Source: Apoderus coryli (taxonomy: Eukaryota; Arthropoda; Insecta; Coleoptera; Attelabidae). From it: a DNA stretch of 64,000 nt. The notes under the pieces were generated by a model. It worked only from the letters and a program-made list of their open reading frames with translations. It was not told where the DNA came from and made no database searches. The translations under genes and the position numbers were made by a program. Position 1 is the first letter of the stretch, and every line of letters begins with the position of its first letter. Location of the stretch: the NCBI GenBank assembly GCA_911728435.2, contig OU452212.1, positions 4,594,563 through 4,658,562 of the forward strand. Reading direction: 5' to 3'. Shown here one piece after another: positions 1 to 12,738 of the stretch.

Positions 1-119
1 ATACCGAATTAAAAGTATAACACATGGCAATATTTTAATGTTCTAGTCATGAACGTGCGTATAGCAGTTTATATTCTTGTAAAGGCTTTTATGTACCCTT
101 TATGCAGGCTCTTTAATTT

Positions 120-1620
120 ATCCTTACGTTCGGAAAGGTTTCCGAGCGCTTAGAAGCAAGATTATTCCCATGGTTAATTCGGGCGACAAATCTGATCAAT
201 TTCTATCCTGTCAAACTTTTTCTAAACTGTTTGAAGTCGTATTGTATGGCCGCATATATCTTGTCATTCGAAGTCAAATTATTTTGCACCAACATGGATT
301 TATATCACATAGATCCACTTCAACAAACTTGACTATAATTTTTCAGGAAATATCTGAAGTTTTGAACAGAGGAGGCCGTATGGATGTGGTTTATGCCGAT
401 TTAATTATAAGGCTTTTGACAAAATATCCCATGGAATTCTTATTAGAAAACTTCACCGATATGGTTTCGTCGATAAGCTAAAAATGTTTCTCAAATCCTA
501 TTTGAGCAACCGAGTCCAATATGTTTTTTATAATGGATTTTAATCAAAGGATTACTTGGCATCATCGATTCGATTCCTGAGGTGTTCCTCAGGAATCGAA
601 CCTGGGATCCCTCTTATTGTTTTATATTTCTGAATGATCTTGAGATATAAATATGTTGTTTACACAAAACAAATAGAGCCTTATGGCCTTATGTGGGTCG
701 CAGCCTCCGATTGCACGAGCTAATACTGTTACGGATTTGGGAATCGTCTTTGATTCTAGGTTGGCATTCGCTGAACACATCAATACTAAGATGTTAGAGT
801 CTTATATGGTTTTATTGTCAGAAACTGTCGAAATTGGAATAACATTGACTCTTTACTATTTTTATATAACTCATACGTCCGCACGAAACTTGAGTACTGT
901 TCTCCTGTTTGGCTGTTTGGAGTACTCTATATTCAGTACATAAGAGTTCAGGTGAAAAGATGCAGCGGAAATTTCTCTAGTATATCTTACTTATCAAATA
1001 TATGGTATTTATCCTGAAAGAAGTACTGCTTATGGATCTTTCGTAGTAGGTTTAGTATTTCGAGCTTAGAATGGAGAAGAGTGTTGGTATCTGCACATTT
1101 CTTCTATAATTTAATCCATAATAAAATTGATTGCCCTTCTTTATTAAGTATAAAATTAATTTTTTTATCTCCCGAATGAACAGTCGCCAGAACTTCACTT
1201 TTTATCCTATTTATTACGCGAACGAATGGTTTAACAAAGTCACCTCTTAATGTTTTTTATTCGATAATCAATAACATATCTGCTGAGTGTGATAGTTTCG
1301 CATCTGTTCTCTGGAACAGCTTGATCGGTGTATTTTGGTGAATTTAGTTTAATCGTCTCATTTTGTGTGCCGTTTATTATTATTATTATTAGTGTATTTA
1401 TAGATTTATGAACTGCATAATATCATGTTTATCGTAAAAACATTTTTTTTGATATTTCAATATTTTCTTACTGTTATTGTTAAGTATTATTTGAAATTGT
1501 TAATATGTTATATCAATGCTTATATTTTTGTACATGTTTAATATTTAATTTTATGTGAAGATAATTTGTCCTGTAATTGGTTTCTTGCTGTTGGACAATA
1601 AATGCTATTATCATTATTAT
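120..1620 (+). mobile_element. Decayed Jockey-like LINE fragment (reverse transcriptase relic and 3' tail)
   Basis: Broken reading frames resemble the middle of a non-LTR reverse transcriptase. Around 200-480 the order is a 'SKLFE' element, a QHGF-type motif (read as HQHGF), and then 'DVVYADL', the usual start of the 'DFSKAFD' block. At 560-620 a garbled 'GVPQ..SNLG' block follows. From 683 there is a 'DLGIVFDSRL' segment typical of the region after the RT palm. The right end (1560-1620) has the usual 'ggacaataaatgctatt' tail ending in TTATTATT microsatellite. Several frame changes and stops show it is dead. The family assignment is by motif order only. Confidence 0.7.
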
Positions 1621-4449
1621 TTAAGAGATTTTTCAAATAATGCATAGATTTCCATCGACACATTTGCCTCTCTACAAGATGACGATATTTAATTTCAAAT
1701 CATATATTTCGTCATCGAGTCAGCATCAAAAACTTTATTTTTTTTTAATCTGGTCCCGATTCATATACGTATATCAATTTATTGAAGGCTTTTGACATGT
1801 AGCAGAGTTTAATTTAATAAATCTCTTAAAATAAACTAAAAAAATAGCACGATTTGGCAAAAAATCTGTTTTTGACTGATATTTTCGTCGACAAGTTGCA
1901 TCAAAATTTGCAAATTTTTCCAATTTAACCGGACTTTTATCTTTTCGGTCAATCGATTGTTTTATTTCGATTATTTTTGAGCAGAAAACAATTCAATTCA
2001 ACTACTAATCCTATTTAGCGGCCTGCTGGATGTTACTTATTGAAATTGATACCTGTTAATGAGTGTAATGGATATATATAGGTTTATTTGGAGCACACTG
2101 TATTTTAAAACTATTTACCCAGGTGGTGTGTACCATAGCCTACACACAAGTGTGTAAATGACTGAGTGGTTGGAAAAGTGTGTGAGTAAGAGAGATTGAG
2201 TACTGCATTAATACACGTGTGGCCTCTTCATATAATAATAAATTAATTATCGTATACAACACAATTGTCACCAATTTATACGCATTATAAATTCCTATAA
2301 GTATAATACGCAACAGCCACGCCAGCGCCGCTTTGGGGTCTTTGTTTTATATTATACTGTAGGTAGGTAATAAAGGTGATTGTAGAAATTATTGTATTGT
2401 TTTATGTAAGGTGATAATTTAAATGTGCATTCTTATTATAATACTTATGATTTAATACGTTTTGTTTTTTATTATAATTATATTATAAAGTAAAAAAAAA
2501 TAAAAAAATATCATCACCCGCTACACCTGTAATTATTTTTGACAAATAATCACCTGTGAAATAACAATAAGACCGTGCTTGCGTATGTATTATAGTATAA
2601 TGGATATCTCAATTAAAATAATTGTCAATATGCCACTTTGGTTATATTTGGCGACTGCCAGAATATTCTACTACGAGGTATTTATAGTGGGTATCAGTGG
2701 TAGACTAAGTATAATTAAAAAATATATAAATCGAAAATCTACTTTTCCGACTGGCTGCCATCGGGATTTTTTTTGATATAAGTTTAATTAGGTTTAAAAC
2801 TGGTATTAATATTTTCATAAGTGATAAGTTATAAAGTTTTATTTTCAGTTTTTTTTTTTCTTTTTCAATTAATATTATGTATATGTTTGTAACATTTAGT
2901 TTGATCTTGTTGATTAAGTATCATGTAAGAATTGTTATTTGTCTTATAATTGGGTCATGCTACCTGTTAGACAATAAAGTTATTTTTATATCTATCGGGA
3001 ATTTCCCATTACTTATCACTTGTAACTGACTATAAAAGTATCTTTTGCTTAGGTAAAAAATTTGTAAAAGTAATTTAGTTATACTCGACATTCAAAGAAG
3101 TATACAGTGGTTTTTGATACGATTTCTTCAGTACAAACTAACTCTTTAGCCCGCCCTCAGACATAAAAATCCAATGGTGTCAAGCTCGGGTATCTAGCAG
3201 ACCACATAATTGGTTCATCTCTGCCTATCCACCTATTTGGAAAAATAACATCCAAACATTGTTTTACGTCTAAACTTTTACGTATCTATTTAAAAACTAT
3301 AGCCTTTTGTTCTTTTAGTGATAACAGGAAAAAAAACATATTTTCATACTAAAAATCGAAAATCTCCAATAAGTCGAAATCCGTAAGACTTTGTACTAAG
3401 GTATGTTTGGCTTAAATGATTCTAAATGGTCTGCCCTATCACCTCCTCAAGACTTTCTATCGACTTCCCAAACACCCTGTATTTTCATAAATTCGTTTAA
3501 TTTTTTTGAACGTTTGTTTTGTTACAAAGTTTAATACAAAATATTTTACTAGGTATTCAGTTCTATTATATTGAGACAAACTGAAACTTGGTAATGATAA
3601 ATAACTACTACTATTTAAGCTTAGGATCCATTTTTTTAAATTAGTTAAATCTTTGAGGAATGAGGATCTTGTTGAATGCGCTATATGTAGAAACGGTCAG
3701 TTTAAACAGTTAAATAATTGCTCGAAATGATTTAAGCAGTTTGTTGCATGATAAACGTGAAACGGCACTAAACCCATTAATAAAATAAAAATAAACCTTC
3801 TTATAGACCATCTCTACACTCGCACATTAAGAATACATTTAATTTCTTCCCCCGTTTCAGTTAACACTCGTCTATTGCAAGAATTCAACCAATTATTTCT
3901 CTACCGACCATAGAACACGTTCTATTAAACTACCATTTTTATTGGATATCATACATATATCGGTTTCTCTTTTCCTGACTGTGCTTATGTTCCTTAACAA
4001 CACATATTCACACCTGCTGCTCTTCAATGCTCCGCTAACTAGATAAAAATACACGATACAGACTTAACAGAGTTAAAGTAACGTAATATCGGATATCATT
4101 ACGCAATAAACGTGACATATTGCGTTTTTAATTGGTGTAATATAATAGGTATATTATTATGCTCTACAGGGTTGCTCCATGTGCTAAGCTTTTAAATTAC
4201 TATGCATCATATTTAAATTTTAGATTATAGCCCCCGCAGGATATGGTCTGCTTTGACGGAATTTCACATATAAGGATCTGCTAAAAATACAAATATTCCT
4301 GCTAATCTATCCGACCCTGATAAAATTAATGAATATTTTTCTCAATATCTTCAGAATAGTGGAAATTGTGATTTTCCTATTCAGATATGAGAATACAGAA
4401 TTAGTATTGTGCCGGTTCTTTCAAAAATCTTAGAGAGAATATTATATAG
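1621..4449. other. No gene seen; AT-rich interspersed sequence
   Basis: No exon with coding character or recognisable domain was found on either strand. A second LINE-like 3' tail ('gttagacaataaagtt') sits near 2960-2990. A reverse-oriented LINE tail begins at about 4450 ('aataatcatttattgcctaac'), so part of this stretch is likely old retrotransposon 3' ends. If Sulf1 has exons to the left of this window, the stretch lies in an intron. Confidence 0.5.
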
Positions 4450-4849
4450 TCAAATATAAATAAATAAATAATCATTTATTGCCTAACAGGCGTGAGCCCA
4501 ATTACAAGACAAAAATTACATAGTTTCAATTTATATGAAATAAATCTAACAAACTACAAAAGTACCAGAATGCTGATTATTCATAATACAAAATAACCAG
4601 ATGAAGGAGTACCCATGGGCCATATAACAACACCACAGGTCTTAACAATAACTATATAAAACATAAAAACAACCAAGTAGAACCCAAACAACAATATCGA
4701 ATGTTGAATAAAAATTTCCCATGCATCTCCGCAGGTCAGTCAGGAATCTGCCAATTGTGCCATCGAAAAAATCTAGTTCTATATGTAGATTAAATGTATT
4801 CGTCAATTTGAGTATATAGTACCCTGGGAAAGTGTCACCCAATTATTCA

Positions 4850-6032
4850 ATTAGTTATTAAACTCCTAATTATGACACTCATTGATAAGGCATTTACATT
4901 TTGTTGTAATTTATTCCTAGCTTAGATATTGCTCAAATGTTTATTAAGTTTTGTTTTCTATTTTTGATTTTTAATGGTTTTTAATTAAAATTTTGGTTGT
5001 ATATGTTATGACCAACCTTTGATCTAAGAACTGGAAATGTGAAATCTCCATATTCTCTTCATTTTTAAAAATAACCATAAACAATTATGGGTTACTTGTA
5101 AGTAGACCTGAATATTTTAGGACGTGATAGCAGGAGTCATAAGAAGCCAATTTGACTATATAGTACCCTGGTCCAAAGTGGACCCTTTTCGAGATATTCG
5201 AATTTTTAAAATTTTTTGGGAAAGTATCACCTTGAAGTCGAATATTTATAATATTTTTTTAATTTGTTCTCGTTTTGAAAATTTATTGGTGTTTTTTTGT
5301 TAGAAATAACACACTTAATTAAAAGTAAATTTAAAGTACAAGAAATCTGGTAATTACTGGAGCGGTAGCGCTTTAAATCTACATTAAATGTAAAATATTA
5401 ACAACACTCTTATTTAAATCGACAGATTGTTGAAAAAATAACTACTTGTTTTTAGCTATCCAAACAGATAAAATAGTTGGTTTCAGTAATTACCAGATTT
5501 TTGTTACTTTAAATGTTTCATTTAATCGTCTTATTTTTAACAAAAAAAAAACAAAAAATCTTCAAAACGAGAACAAATTAAAAAAATATTATAAATAATC
5601 GACTTCAAGGTGATACTTTCCCAAAAAATCTTAAAAATTCGAATATCTCGAAAAGGGTCCACTTTGGACCAGGGTACTATATAGTCAAATTGACTTCTTA
5701 TGACTCCTGCTATCACGTCCTAAAATATTCAGGTCTACTTACAATTAATTATTATTAATACAAACCCATAATTGTTTATGGTTATTTTTAAAAATGAAGA
5801 GAATATGGAGATTTCACATTTCCAGTTCTTAGATTAAAGGTTGGTAATAACATGTACAACCAAAACTTTATTTAAAAACCATTAAAAATCAAAAATAGAA
5901 AACAAAACTTAATAAACATTTGAACAATAGATAAATATATCTAGGAATAAATTACAACAAAATGTAAATCCTTAAGTAAAACTAATAGGTACTTTATCAA
6001 TGAGCGTCGTAATTAGCAGTTTAATAACTAAT
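4850..6032. mobile_element. Foldback (inverted-repeat) element, about 1.2 kb
   Basis: Two arms of roughly 500 bp are imperfect reverse complements. The block 'gacgtgatagcaggagtcat' near 5122 matches in reverse near 5700-5720. 'ggtccaaagtggaccctttt' near 5171 matches in reverse near 5650. The outer ends (TTAGTTATTA... and ...TAATAACTAA) also pair. There is no coding frame, so it is a non-autonomous palindromic element. A short partial copy of the inner motif (tatatagtaccctgg) lies just outside the left arm near 4814. No clear target duplication was found. Confidence 0.75.
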
Positions 6033-6863
6033 TCCTCTCTCCATCATCAGCTTTATATTCTTTATTGGTAGGACAAAGAATATAAGGCTAAATATGGAGA
6101 TAATTATCCGAAACATGTAAGCACCAATAAAAATATTTAAATTTAATACCTATATACTGATGGAAACGATATTTGTTGTTCCTTTGCAATTATTAAATTG
6201 TTCAAAATGTCTACCATTTTCATTAGCACATAACCTACACAGTTTCTCAACCCCTCTCAGGTTGCGCCTGTAATTCTGTCTGCTGTTAGAACCAGTTGCA
6301 AAACGTTAAATCATTGGGATGTAGGTGTTGCACAATGTTAACCTTACACAGGCTTAAATTTGTGCTTACGTAATATTTTCTGACCCGTGTTTTGATAGTC
6401 CTACTTCCTGCTCGATCTTTCTACCTGCATTTGAGGACTTATTTCTACACTTGCTAGAACATTTACTTCCGGTACTTTATAATTTTTTTTTATAGTTGTT
6501 ATTTGGAAGCTTAGAAAAATAACCAAAATTGATTGAATTTGATTTCAAATTAAATAATGTTGTCCGGCCTGGTTGGGTGCTTCACTACAAAAAGTTGACC
6601 GAATCGATTTCATGCATCATGGGGGTGTTAGGCCTAGCACCATCTAGTGGGGTTTGCAAAAATATGAAAGATGACCCTCGTAATAAGCACTCACTGTAGC
6701 TGCATATAAAGTATACATTTTGTATGAATGAATTTCATTTAGCTATGTTATAGTCAGGTCAGGAAATGCTACCCACAAATCTTAATTATGAAATCTGTAA
6801 AAATTTATTGTGAACACGATATACATAAATATAATGTGTTTGTATAATAGTGTAATTTTTATA

Positions 6864-7203
6864 CAGGGTGGTCCAACGAAAAGTTTGCACCTAGCTTTTC
6901 TCTTTTTTTTGTAGTCGAATGCGAAAATGCTCGGACACGTCGATTTTGCTTTTGAGGGGGACACATTTTAAACATATTTTTCGATCTGCGCCTTTAACCC
7001 CCTAGCGGGGGTGAGTAACAACCCTAAAATTTTAAATGGAAAGAGGGGTCTAATGACATATCATTTGAAAGGACACAAAATTGTCTTTCTAATGATACCC
7101 TATTTGTCGAATTTTACTAAAACAGTTAATACGAAAACGACTTTAAAGACATTAAGCCGATAATTTTGGTATTAATGAGAAATACAAATAAGTTTTAATT
7201 ATT
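6864..7203. repeat. Left terminal inverted repeat of DD41D copy 1
   Basis: This is the reverse complement of 8611-8950 with very few differences. At 340 bp it is long for Tc1/mariner, whose inverted repeats are often under 100 bp. The preceding TA is the expected target duplication. Confidence 0.9.
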
Positions 7204-7307
7204 GCGAGTGAAAACACCTGCAATCGTTAGTACATTCCAATGTTTGTTAGTTTTAACATTGCTTTGTAAAAAAAGTAAACAAGCTGTTAAATTGATTTAT
7301 TAAAACG

Positions 7308-8420
7308 TTACATTAACAAATGTTGAAAATGTGACCCATTTGATTCCATACAATAATACAGATTTTGTTCAAATCTATTTCTAACATTTTGTAGCATATC
7401 AGGTGTTATGTTTCTGCACTCTTCTGTAATGCGTTGGCGAAGATCTTCTATGGACTCGGGCTTCGTGGCAAAACATTTATTTTTTAAGTGCCCCCAAAGA
7501 AAAAAGTCTAAAGGCGATAAATCCGGTGACCTGGCAGGCCATTCAATTGGGCCCCTCCTTCCAATCCACCGTCCAGGGAACCGGTCATCTAAGAACTGTC
7601 TTACAGGAGCCACATAGTGCGGAGGTGCTCCATCTTGCTGGAAATAAAGCCGATCAGCAGTATGATTTTGGTCATCTTCTATTATTTGTGTTATTAAAGG
7701 ATCAATTGTGTCTTCAAGCATGTTTAGGTACACTTCACCAGTTAAATTTCCAGGAATAAAAAGTGGTCCTATAATATGATTTCCTAATATGCCACACCAG
7801 ACGTTTATTTTTTGAGGATACTGGGTATGAACCTCACGGAATAAATGTGGGTTACTGTCATCCCAGTAACGGCAATTGTGCCTATTTACAGCTCCATTCA
7901 AATAAAATGTGCATTCGTCGGAAAAACAAATGTTAAATAATAATTGCGGATCTTCAATTAAACGCTGGCTCATTGCTTCACAAAATTGCAGCCTTCTATC
8001 AGGATCATCCTCATTTAGTTCCTGTACTAATTTGATTTTGTACGGATGAAATTTGTACGCTTTTAAAATTCGTATTATGGACGAACGGGAGACACCTGAG
8101 GCTTCAGCTAGTTGACGGGTACTTTGACTATGATCCATTTCAACATGCCCTAAAACAGCGACTTCCACAGCTTCATTTCTGATCGGTTTCTGCGGCTGGT
8201 GTTTTACATTACAGACAGATCCGGTATCTACAAACTTTTTAACTAACTTGCCAACGTACACATCATTCACATTTTTATCGGGATGTCTCTCATTAAATAA
8301 GCGAGCCGTAAGTCTAGCACTACTATTATTTTGAAAATAAAGTTTAACAATTTCAACTCGTTCTAGAATGGAATAAATCATTTTGTACGGTAAAAGTAAA
8401 ATAACTTGAGAAGCAACCAA
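7308..8420 (-). CDS. Transposase, Tc1/mariner superfamily (DD41D type), 370 aa, open frame
   Basis: The protein should bind the element's inverted repeats and carry out cut-and-paste transposition at TA sites. Residues about 15-130 hold a two-part helix-turn-helix region; the second helix-turn-helix contains 'QLAEASGVSRSSIIRIL'. The catalytic domain shows 'FSDECTFYLNG' (first Asp), 'YFQQDGAPPHY' (second Asp) and 'WPARSPDLSPLDFFLWGHLK' (third Asp). Counting from the Asp of QQDG to the Asp of SPLD leaves 41 residues between them, which is why I call it DD41D rather than classic mariner DD34D. The frame is uninterrupted and of normal length for the family. The start could instead be the internal Met at residue 14 (MIYSILERVEIV). 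Near-identity to the second copy suggests fairly recent activity. Confidence 0.92.
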   Translation of the reverse strand: MVASQVILLLPYKMIYSILERVEIVKLYFQNNSSARLTARLFNERHPDKNVNDVYVGKLVKKFVDTGSVCNVKHQPQKPIRNEAVEVAVLGHVEMDHSQSTRQLAEASGVSRSSIIRILKAYKFHPYKIKLVQELNEDDPDRRLQFCEAMSQRLIEDPQLLFNICFSDECTFYLNGAVNRHNCRYWDDSNPHLFREVHTQYPQKINVWCGILGNHIIGPLFIPGNLTGEVYLNMLEDTIDPLITQIIEDDQNHTADRLYFQQDGAPPHYVAPVRQFLDDRFPGRWIGRRGPIEWPARSPDLSPLDFFLWGHLKNKCFATKPESIEDLRQRITEECRNITPDMLQNVRNRFEQNLYYCMESNGSHFQHLLM

Positions 8421-8610
8421 ACTGAATCAATGAAAAGACTAAAATAAACGGTGTAAATTCTTTTCCTACACGTATCTGCAGTTTTTATTTCAACAAAAAA
8501 CGCAAACGATTAGTGAGGAATTTAGTTCTGATAAATAAGATAGTGTTTTTGAAATCCCGTTTTTCTTCAAAGTAAATAATTTAGAAATGATTGTAGTTGT
8601 TTTCAGTCGT

Positions 8611-8950
8611 AATAATTAAAACTTATTTGTATTTCTCATTAATACCAAAATTATCGGCTTAATGTCTTTAAAGTCGTTTTCGTATTAACTGTTTTAGTAA
8701 AATTCGACAAATAGGGTATCATTAGAAAGACAATTTTGTGTCCTTTCAAATGATATGTCATTAGACCCCTCTTTCCATTTAAAATTTTAGGGTTGTTACT
8801 CACCCCCGCTAGGGGGTTAAAGGCGCAGATCGAAAAATATGTTTAAAATGTGTCCCCCTCAAAAGCAAAATCGACGTGTCCGAGCATTTTCGCATTCGAC
8901 TACAAAAAAAAGAGAAAAGCTAGGTGCAAACTTTTCGTTGGACCACCCTG
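8611..8950. repeat. Right terminal inverted repeat of DD41D copy 1
   Basis: It pairs with 6864-7203 and ends in the complement of 'cagggtggtcc', followed by TA. It lies upstream of the minus-strand transposase and so should contain its promoter. Confidence 0.9.
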
Positions 8951-9482
8951 TATATTATTATACAGTGTTGTGTATAAGATAAATGTTTTTTTTTTTTGTT
9001 ATTTTCTCCCACGCCGATTTTTGTTTAGAATGAATACAAGCAGATGCCAAATGTCGAACGTAGGTATGTTCGAGTGTGTATATAACGATTTACAAATTAT
9101 TGTTGACCAACATACCGCCACTCCACACTGATTTAATGAATGAACAACACCATAACATCTATGTGAATGAATGAATACTAATGAATGAGAACAGTGGTGT
9201 CTCGATCTTTTAGTGTATTGCTAATTTAGCAGAAGTCAAGAGCGTGAATCAGGTCTAACATATTTGTACTGCATCAAAAATATAGCATTTTTTTTCTCCT
9301 TCGTTATCGTCGTCTGTAGATCTACCAATTATAATAGCTGGCATTGCATATGTACAGAATTTAAAGTGTAATAAAAAACCAAGTGTTATTTGAAAAACAA
9401 AGAATTAATTTTGCAACTAAGACCTAAGACAGTTCTATTTTATATGGTTTTAAAAAGAATGTCGGCCAAATGCTGTCCATCA

Positions 9483-9700
9483 TTATCGGAGCATTGCTGC
9501 AAGCAATTTATAAAGTTTTGCATAAGTCTTGCTAGCATTTCTTCGGCGAATTTCCAAACGGAGTGCCTCCTTCAGTTGTCCTACGGTCGTTGGACAATAT
9601 TTGAAGACTTGAGCTTTAAGGTAACCCGACAGAAAGTATTCGCGCCACGTTAAAATTGTTGTCGCAGGCATATACAGGGTGTTCGGCATGTATTATGACT
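9483..9700 (-). pseudogene. Relic of another mariner-like transposase (C-terminal part)
   Basis: The minus-strand frame contains 'YFLSGYLKAQVFKYCPTTVGQ', which resembles the 'DFFLWGYLK..VY...PTT..EL' stretch just after the third catalytic residue in insect mariner-like transposases, followed by a charged C-terminal helix. The usual 'FLWG' is changed to 'FLSG', and nothing upstream is intact. An adjoining 'tacagggtgttcgg' at 9673 looks like the matching transposon end. It is a short, dead fragment. Confidence 0.6.
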
Positions 9701-10154
9701 TATGACAATCAATTTTAGGAAGAAGAGTTATAATAAACATGGGTTTACCTTGTCTATTGCATCTTTTGGCACACTATTTTCCTTTTCAGAAGATATCGTA
9801 CCTAATTATTCACTATTTATTCACAATCGTTGACACGAGAAAAATAGTTATTTGATGTAAACAAAGAGCGCGCGGTTACGGTGGAAAAGGTTGAGACCTA
9901 TTTGATTTTTATAAAAAAAACTAGGCATTTGCAATTTGCATATGCACACTTAAATTAGATTCTATTAATTATTTTTTCATATGAAAATCATGTACTATAT
10001 TTCTTTGAATTAAAGTGCCGTTCTCTCCCTTGGATTTTGACCAAACCAACCGCAGGAGGGAACTATGCAGTTTCCTCCCTTGGTATACCAATAACTATTC
10101 CATTATTCTCGAAGTTTTATAGCAGAGATTTTGACTTAATGGATATTGTTACAG

Positions 10155-10306
10155 GATACTTTGGAAAATATTTGAATAAATACAATGGATCGTACATACC
10201 ACCAGGCTGGAGGGAATGGGGTGGACTTATTATGAATTCGAAATACTACAATTATTCAATCAATATGAATGGCAAGAAAATAAAGCATGGATTTGATTAT
10301 CATAAG
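10155..10306 (+). CDS. Sulf1: Sulf1 exon a (heparan sulfate 6-O-endosulfatase, sulfatase domain)
   Basis: Extracellular sulfatases of the Sulf family remove 6-O-sulfate from heparan sulfate chains on proteoglycans and so tune growth factor and morphogen signalling. This 152-nt exon lies between 'gttacag' and 'gtttgt'. It enters with two bases of a split codon and leaves in phase 0. Its peptide includes '[21 protein letters not shown]' (here split for length: [11 protein letters not shown], then [10 protein letters not shown]) and '[10 protein letters not shown]', a block that is highly conserved from insects to vertebrates. It follows the Cys/formylglycine active-site region, which must lie on earlier exons not seen here. 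The DD41D copy lies 1.2 kb upstream. Confidence 0.96.
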
Positions 10307-12568
10307 GTTTGTATAAAATTGATTTTTACTTCATTCAATTCTAAAAATAATTAAATATAAGATAGAAAAATGACATCTAGTGTTTAAGCATGCAACATAT
10401 TTTAGTATACAAATATTCCTACTGTAAGATTTAGTTTTCTCCCCTAAATCGGAAATAGCCTTGCTATAATAATTACTATACAATCAAAAATAAAAACTCT
10501 AATTCAAACTGATTGTTGTAGTTTCCAGAACATTTCGTGAATGTTCTGGAAACTAAAAATTGATTCCAACGAGAGCTGTAGCTGAAAGTGAAATATTCTG
10601 TACTGCGGTTGTATAAGTTATAGTAAAACCGTAAACTGCACTCCAACAAAGTAGTAATGAATGGCATATCGTTCTGTCTTGGTGTGTGCCTTTACCACAA
10701 ACTGAGAATTGATTTAAGGATTTTGCTTCCTAACTAGACAAAAAGCTGTTCCCATTAATGTTTTATTCGTGTTCTACGAAATAAAATGGGGTTAGTATGA
10801 GATTTGTTAATGGCATATTGAAAGTGATGTATATCCAACAACAGGATAAGACAGTCAATTTATCTTTGTGAGTTAGTTACAATTAAGTCGTGTTACTGGA
10901 AGCTCATTAAGTACTATTAATCATGGAATGTTATGTTTGTTGTTTGCTGTGATTTGTGCAATACAATAGCTAACTATTTCCACTAAGAAAGGCCAAGAAT
11001 CTACGAAAGTGACTTTTCGATTTTCAACTCTTAAAAACTGCTTTTATAGTTTAATTTTACTAAACCTTTTTTTTATTTTGATACCCAATATGTATCAGAT
11101 TGATTAGGAATTGTAATTTCCGCGTTTTCGCGACAAAAACAAATGACCAACAGACGAGCAAAAAGGAACATAAATATAAAGTAAATTTTTGGAAATGTTA
11201 AATTTGACAAGATCGCGAATTTAAATTCCGCTATTTTATTTCAAATTCTCTTTGATTTCAATCATTTTATGAATTCTTGACAATATATCATGGCCGAATA
11301 AAGGCTGTGGTCTTTAAATATGCAATTGGGGATACAATGACAGGTTATAATACAAAATTGTTCAACTAGATCTAAAACTATCTTTATCAGTGATTCATTT
11401 GTTTTGCTGTTTGTTCCCTGAGGAAGGCAGCAGTTTTACGTTGCCCAAACGTTGTTGAATTAAAAACAATGGTTATGACTTTTAATTATTTACTCTATGA
11501 TTTTGTTTTGTTTGTAAGCCCCATCCAAAGAATTTGTAGAGAAAAATATCGTTTTTTAAGATGGAAAGTATCAGGATTTTTTCGGTTTTTGTAAATTTTG
11601 TCCTGCAGTTTTAAGAATATAAGGGATTACAATTTAGTATACATTTGTTACGCGTCAAAGGCTCAAAATCGGGGACATTGAGAAATCTACAGGGTGGGAT
11701 ATTTTTGGAATTGGGACTGAATATCAATCAGCCTCTCGAAATTGTTTGTGCTCTGCTTTCTATTAAATCTTAATTTAAAATCTCTATTTAATTTAGAAAC
11801 ATTTTGGTCTCTTGTATGTTTTTCGAGAACTGTACTGATTTGGAGAAATTAAATTTATTTGTGCCGATTTTCAAGATTGCGTAGTGATTTTGAGGCCTTT
11901 TGGTCAAAGAGACATATAGAGACTTTTAGTATGTTAAACAGGACGACTAGTACTACCGTTTTTTTGGCGGTCGCAGCTTTATCTAAATTTGTTGGGGGTT
12001 GGCCTGAATCAAAGGCCTGGAGCCTAGATGTGCTGGAGTAAATTCCGTATTTCCATTTTGTTAATTCTGTGTCATAAATGCACATTAAACCGGAGGTGCT
12101 ATTTGGACACAATAAATATTAGAATACCTACCTTTTGTTTGGGTTCCTAATAATAATAAAGAAGTAGACCTTGTTAGAGTGGAGTTGGTGAGTATTGGAT
12201 GACAAATCAAAGTCATTTTCCACAACATAAATTACATAGAATATCAACAAACTTATTCGTTCATCAGTGGCACTAAATTATAATATTAGGCCAGAATTCG
12301 TGTACAATTTATATGTCTTTAATATACATTTATAGCTTTTTAACAATAATCATGAACTGACTACTAAGAAATTGAACTATTAGTTGATCAATATTTTGCG
12401 AAACATGTTTGGCTGAGGGCATTAACTGGTAGAACTTTGAGGATTGTTCTATTAAATTAATTTGATGGAAAAAACGAATTTTATTTCTTCATTAATGATT
12501 TTATATTGTCTCTATAGAAAAAGTAGTGTCATTTTTTGGTAAAAGAATTGAACTATACATTTTTACAG

Positions 12569-12738
12569 GATTACTATCCAGACCTGATTGCCAACGATTC
12601 AGTGGCATTTTTGCGACATTCTAAGAGGCAATATCCTCACAAACCAGTTATGCTGACAATGTCATTTCCTGCACCCCATGGACCTGAAGATTCAGCACCG
12701 CAATATTCACATTTGTTCTTTAATGTGACGACACATCA
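12569..12738 (+). CDS. Sulf1: Sulf1 exon b (sulfatase domain)
   Basis: A 170-nt exon with acceptor 'tttttacag' and donor 'gtaagt'. It starts in phase 0 and ends two bases into a codon. The peptide begins 'DYYPDLIANDSVAFLRHSK' and continues to 'SFPAPHGPEDSAPQYSHLF'. The 'PHGPEDSAP' stretch is a Sulf-family signature within the sulfatase fold. The downstream intron (12739-20417) is the longest of the gene in this window and holds a hAT element and the second DD41D copy. Confidence 0.97.

Larger units (their letters stand above)
6864..8950 (-). mobile_element. Tc1/mariner-type transposon, DD41D-like, copy 1 (complete)
   Basis: A 2087-bp element flanked by TA on both sides (6862-6863 and 8951-8952). 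It has terminal inverted repeats of about 340 bp that start with 'cagggtggtccaacg'; similarity continues imperfectly further inward. It holds one long transposase frame on the minus strand. The element lies about 1.2 kb upstream of the first Sulf1 exon in the window, so it is probably intronic. A near-identical copy in the opposite orientation is at 15592-17681. Confidence 0.93.

Noticed and set aside
575..605. Short palindrome gattcctgaggtgttcctcaggaatc
   Set aside because: It falls in the GVPQ.SN coding block of the LINE relic and is explained by that.
2579..2776. 65-codon open frame
   Set aside because: AT-rich, no domain, no splice or homology support; expected by chance. The same holds for the frames at 4642, 10476, 12913, 19116, 32842, 36137, 45614, 46042 and 55858.
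7408..7759. Open frames on the plus strand inside DD41D copy 1
   Set aside because: They are antisense shadows of the transposase. The same applies to the minus-strand frame at 16784-17137 in copy 2.
11418..11460. Hammerhead-like CUGAGGA ... CAAAC motif
   Set aside because: GAAA is changed to CAAA, stem II has a mismatch and stem I is poor; at best a relic.
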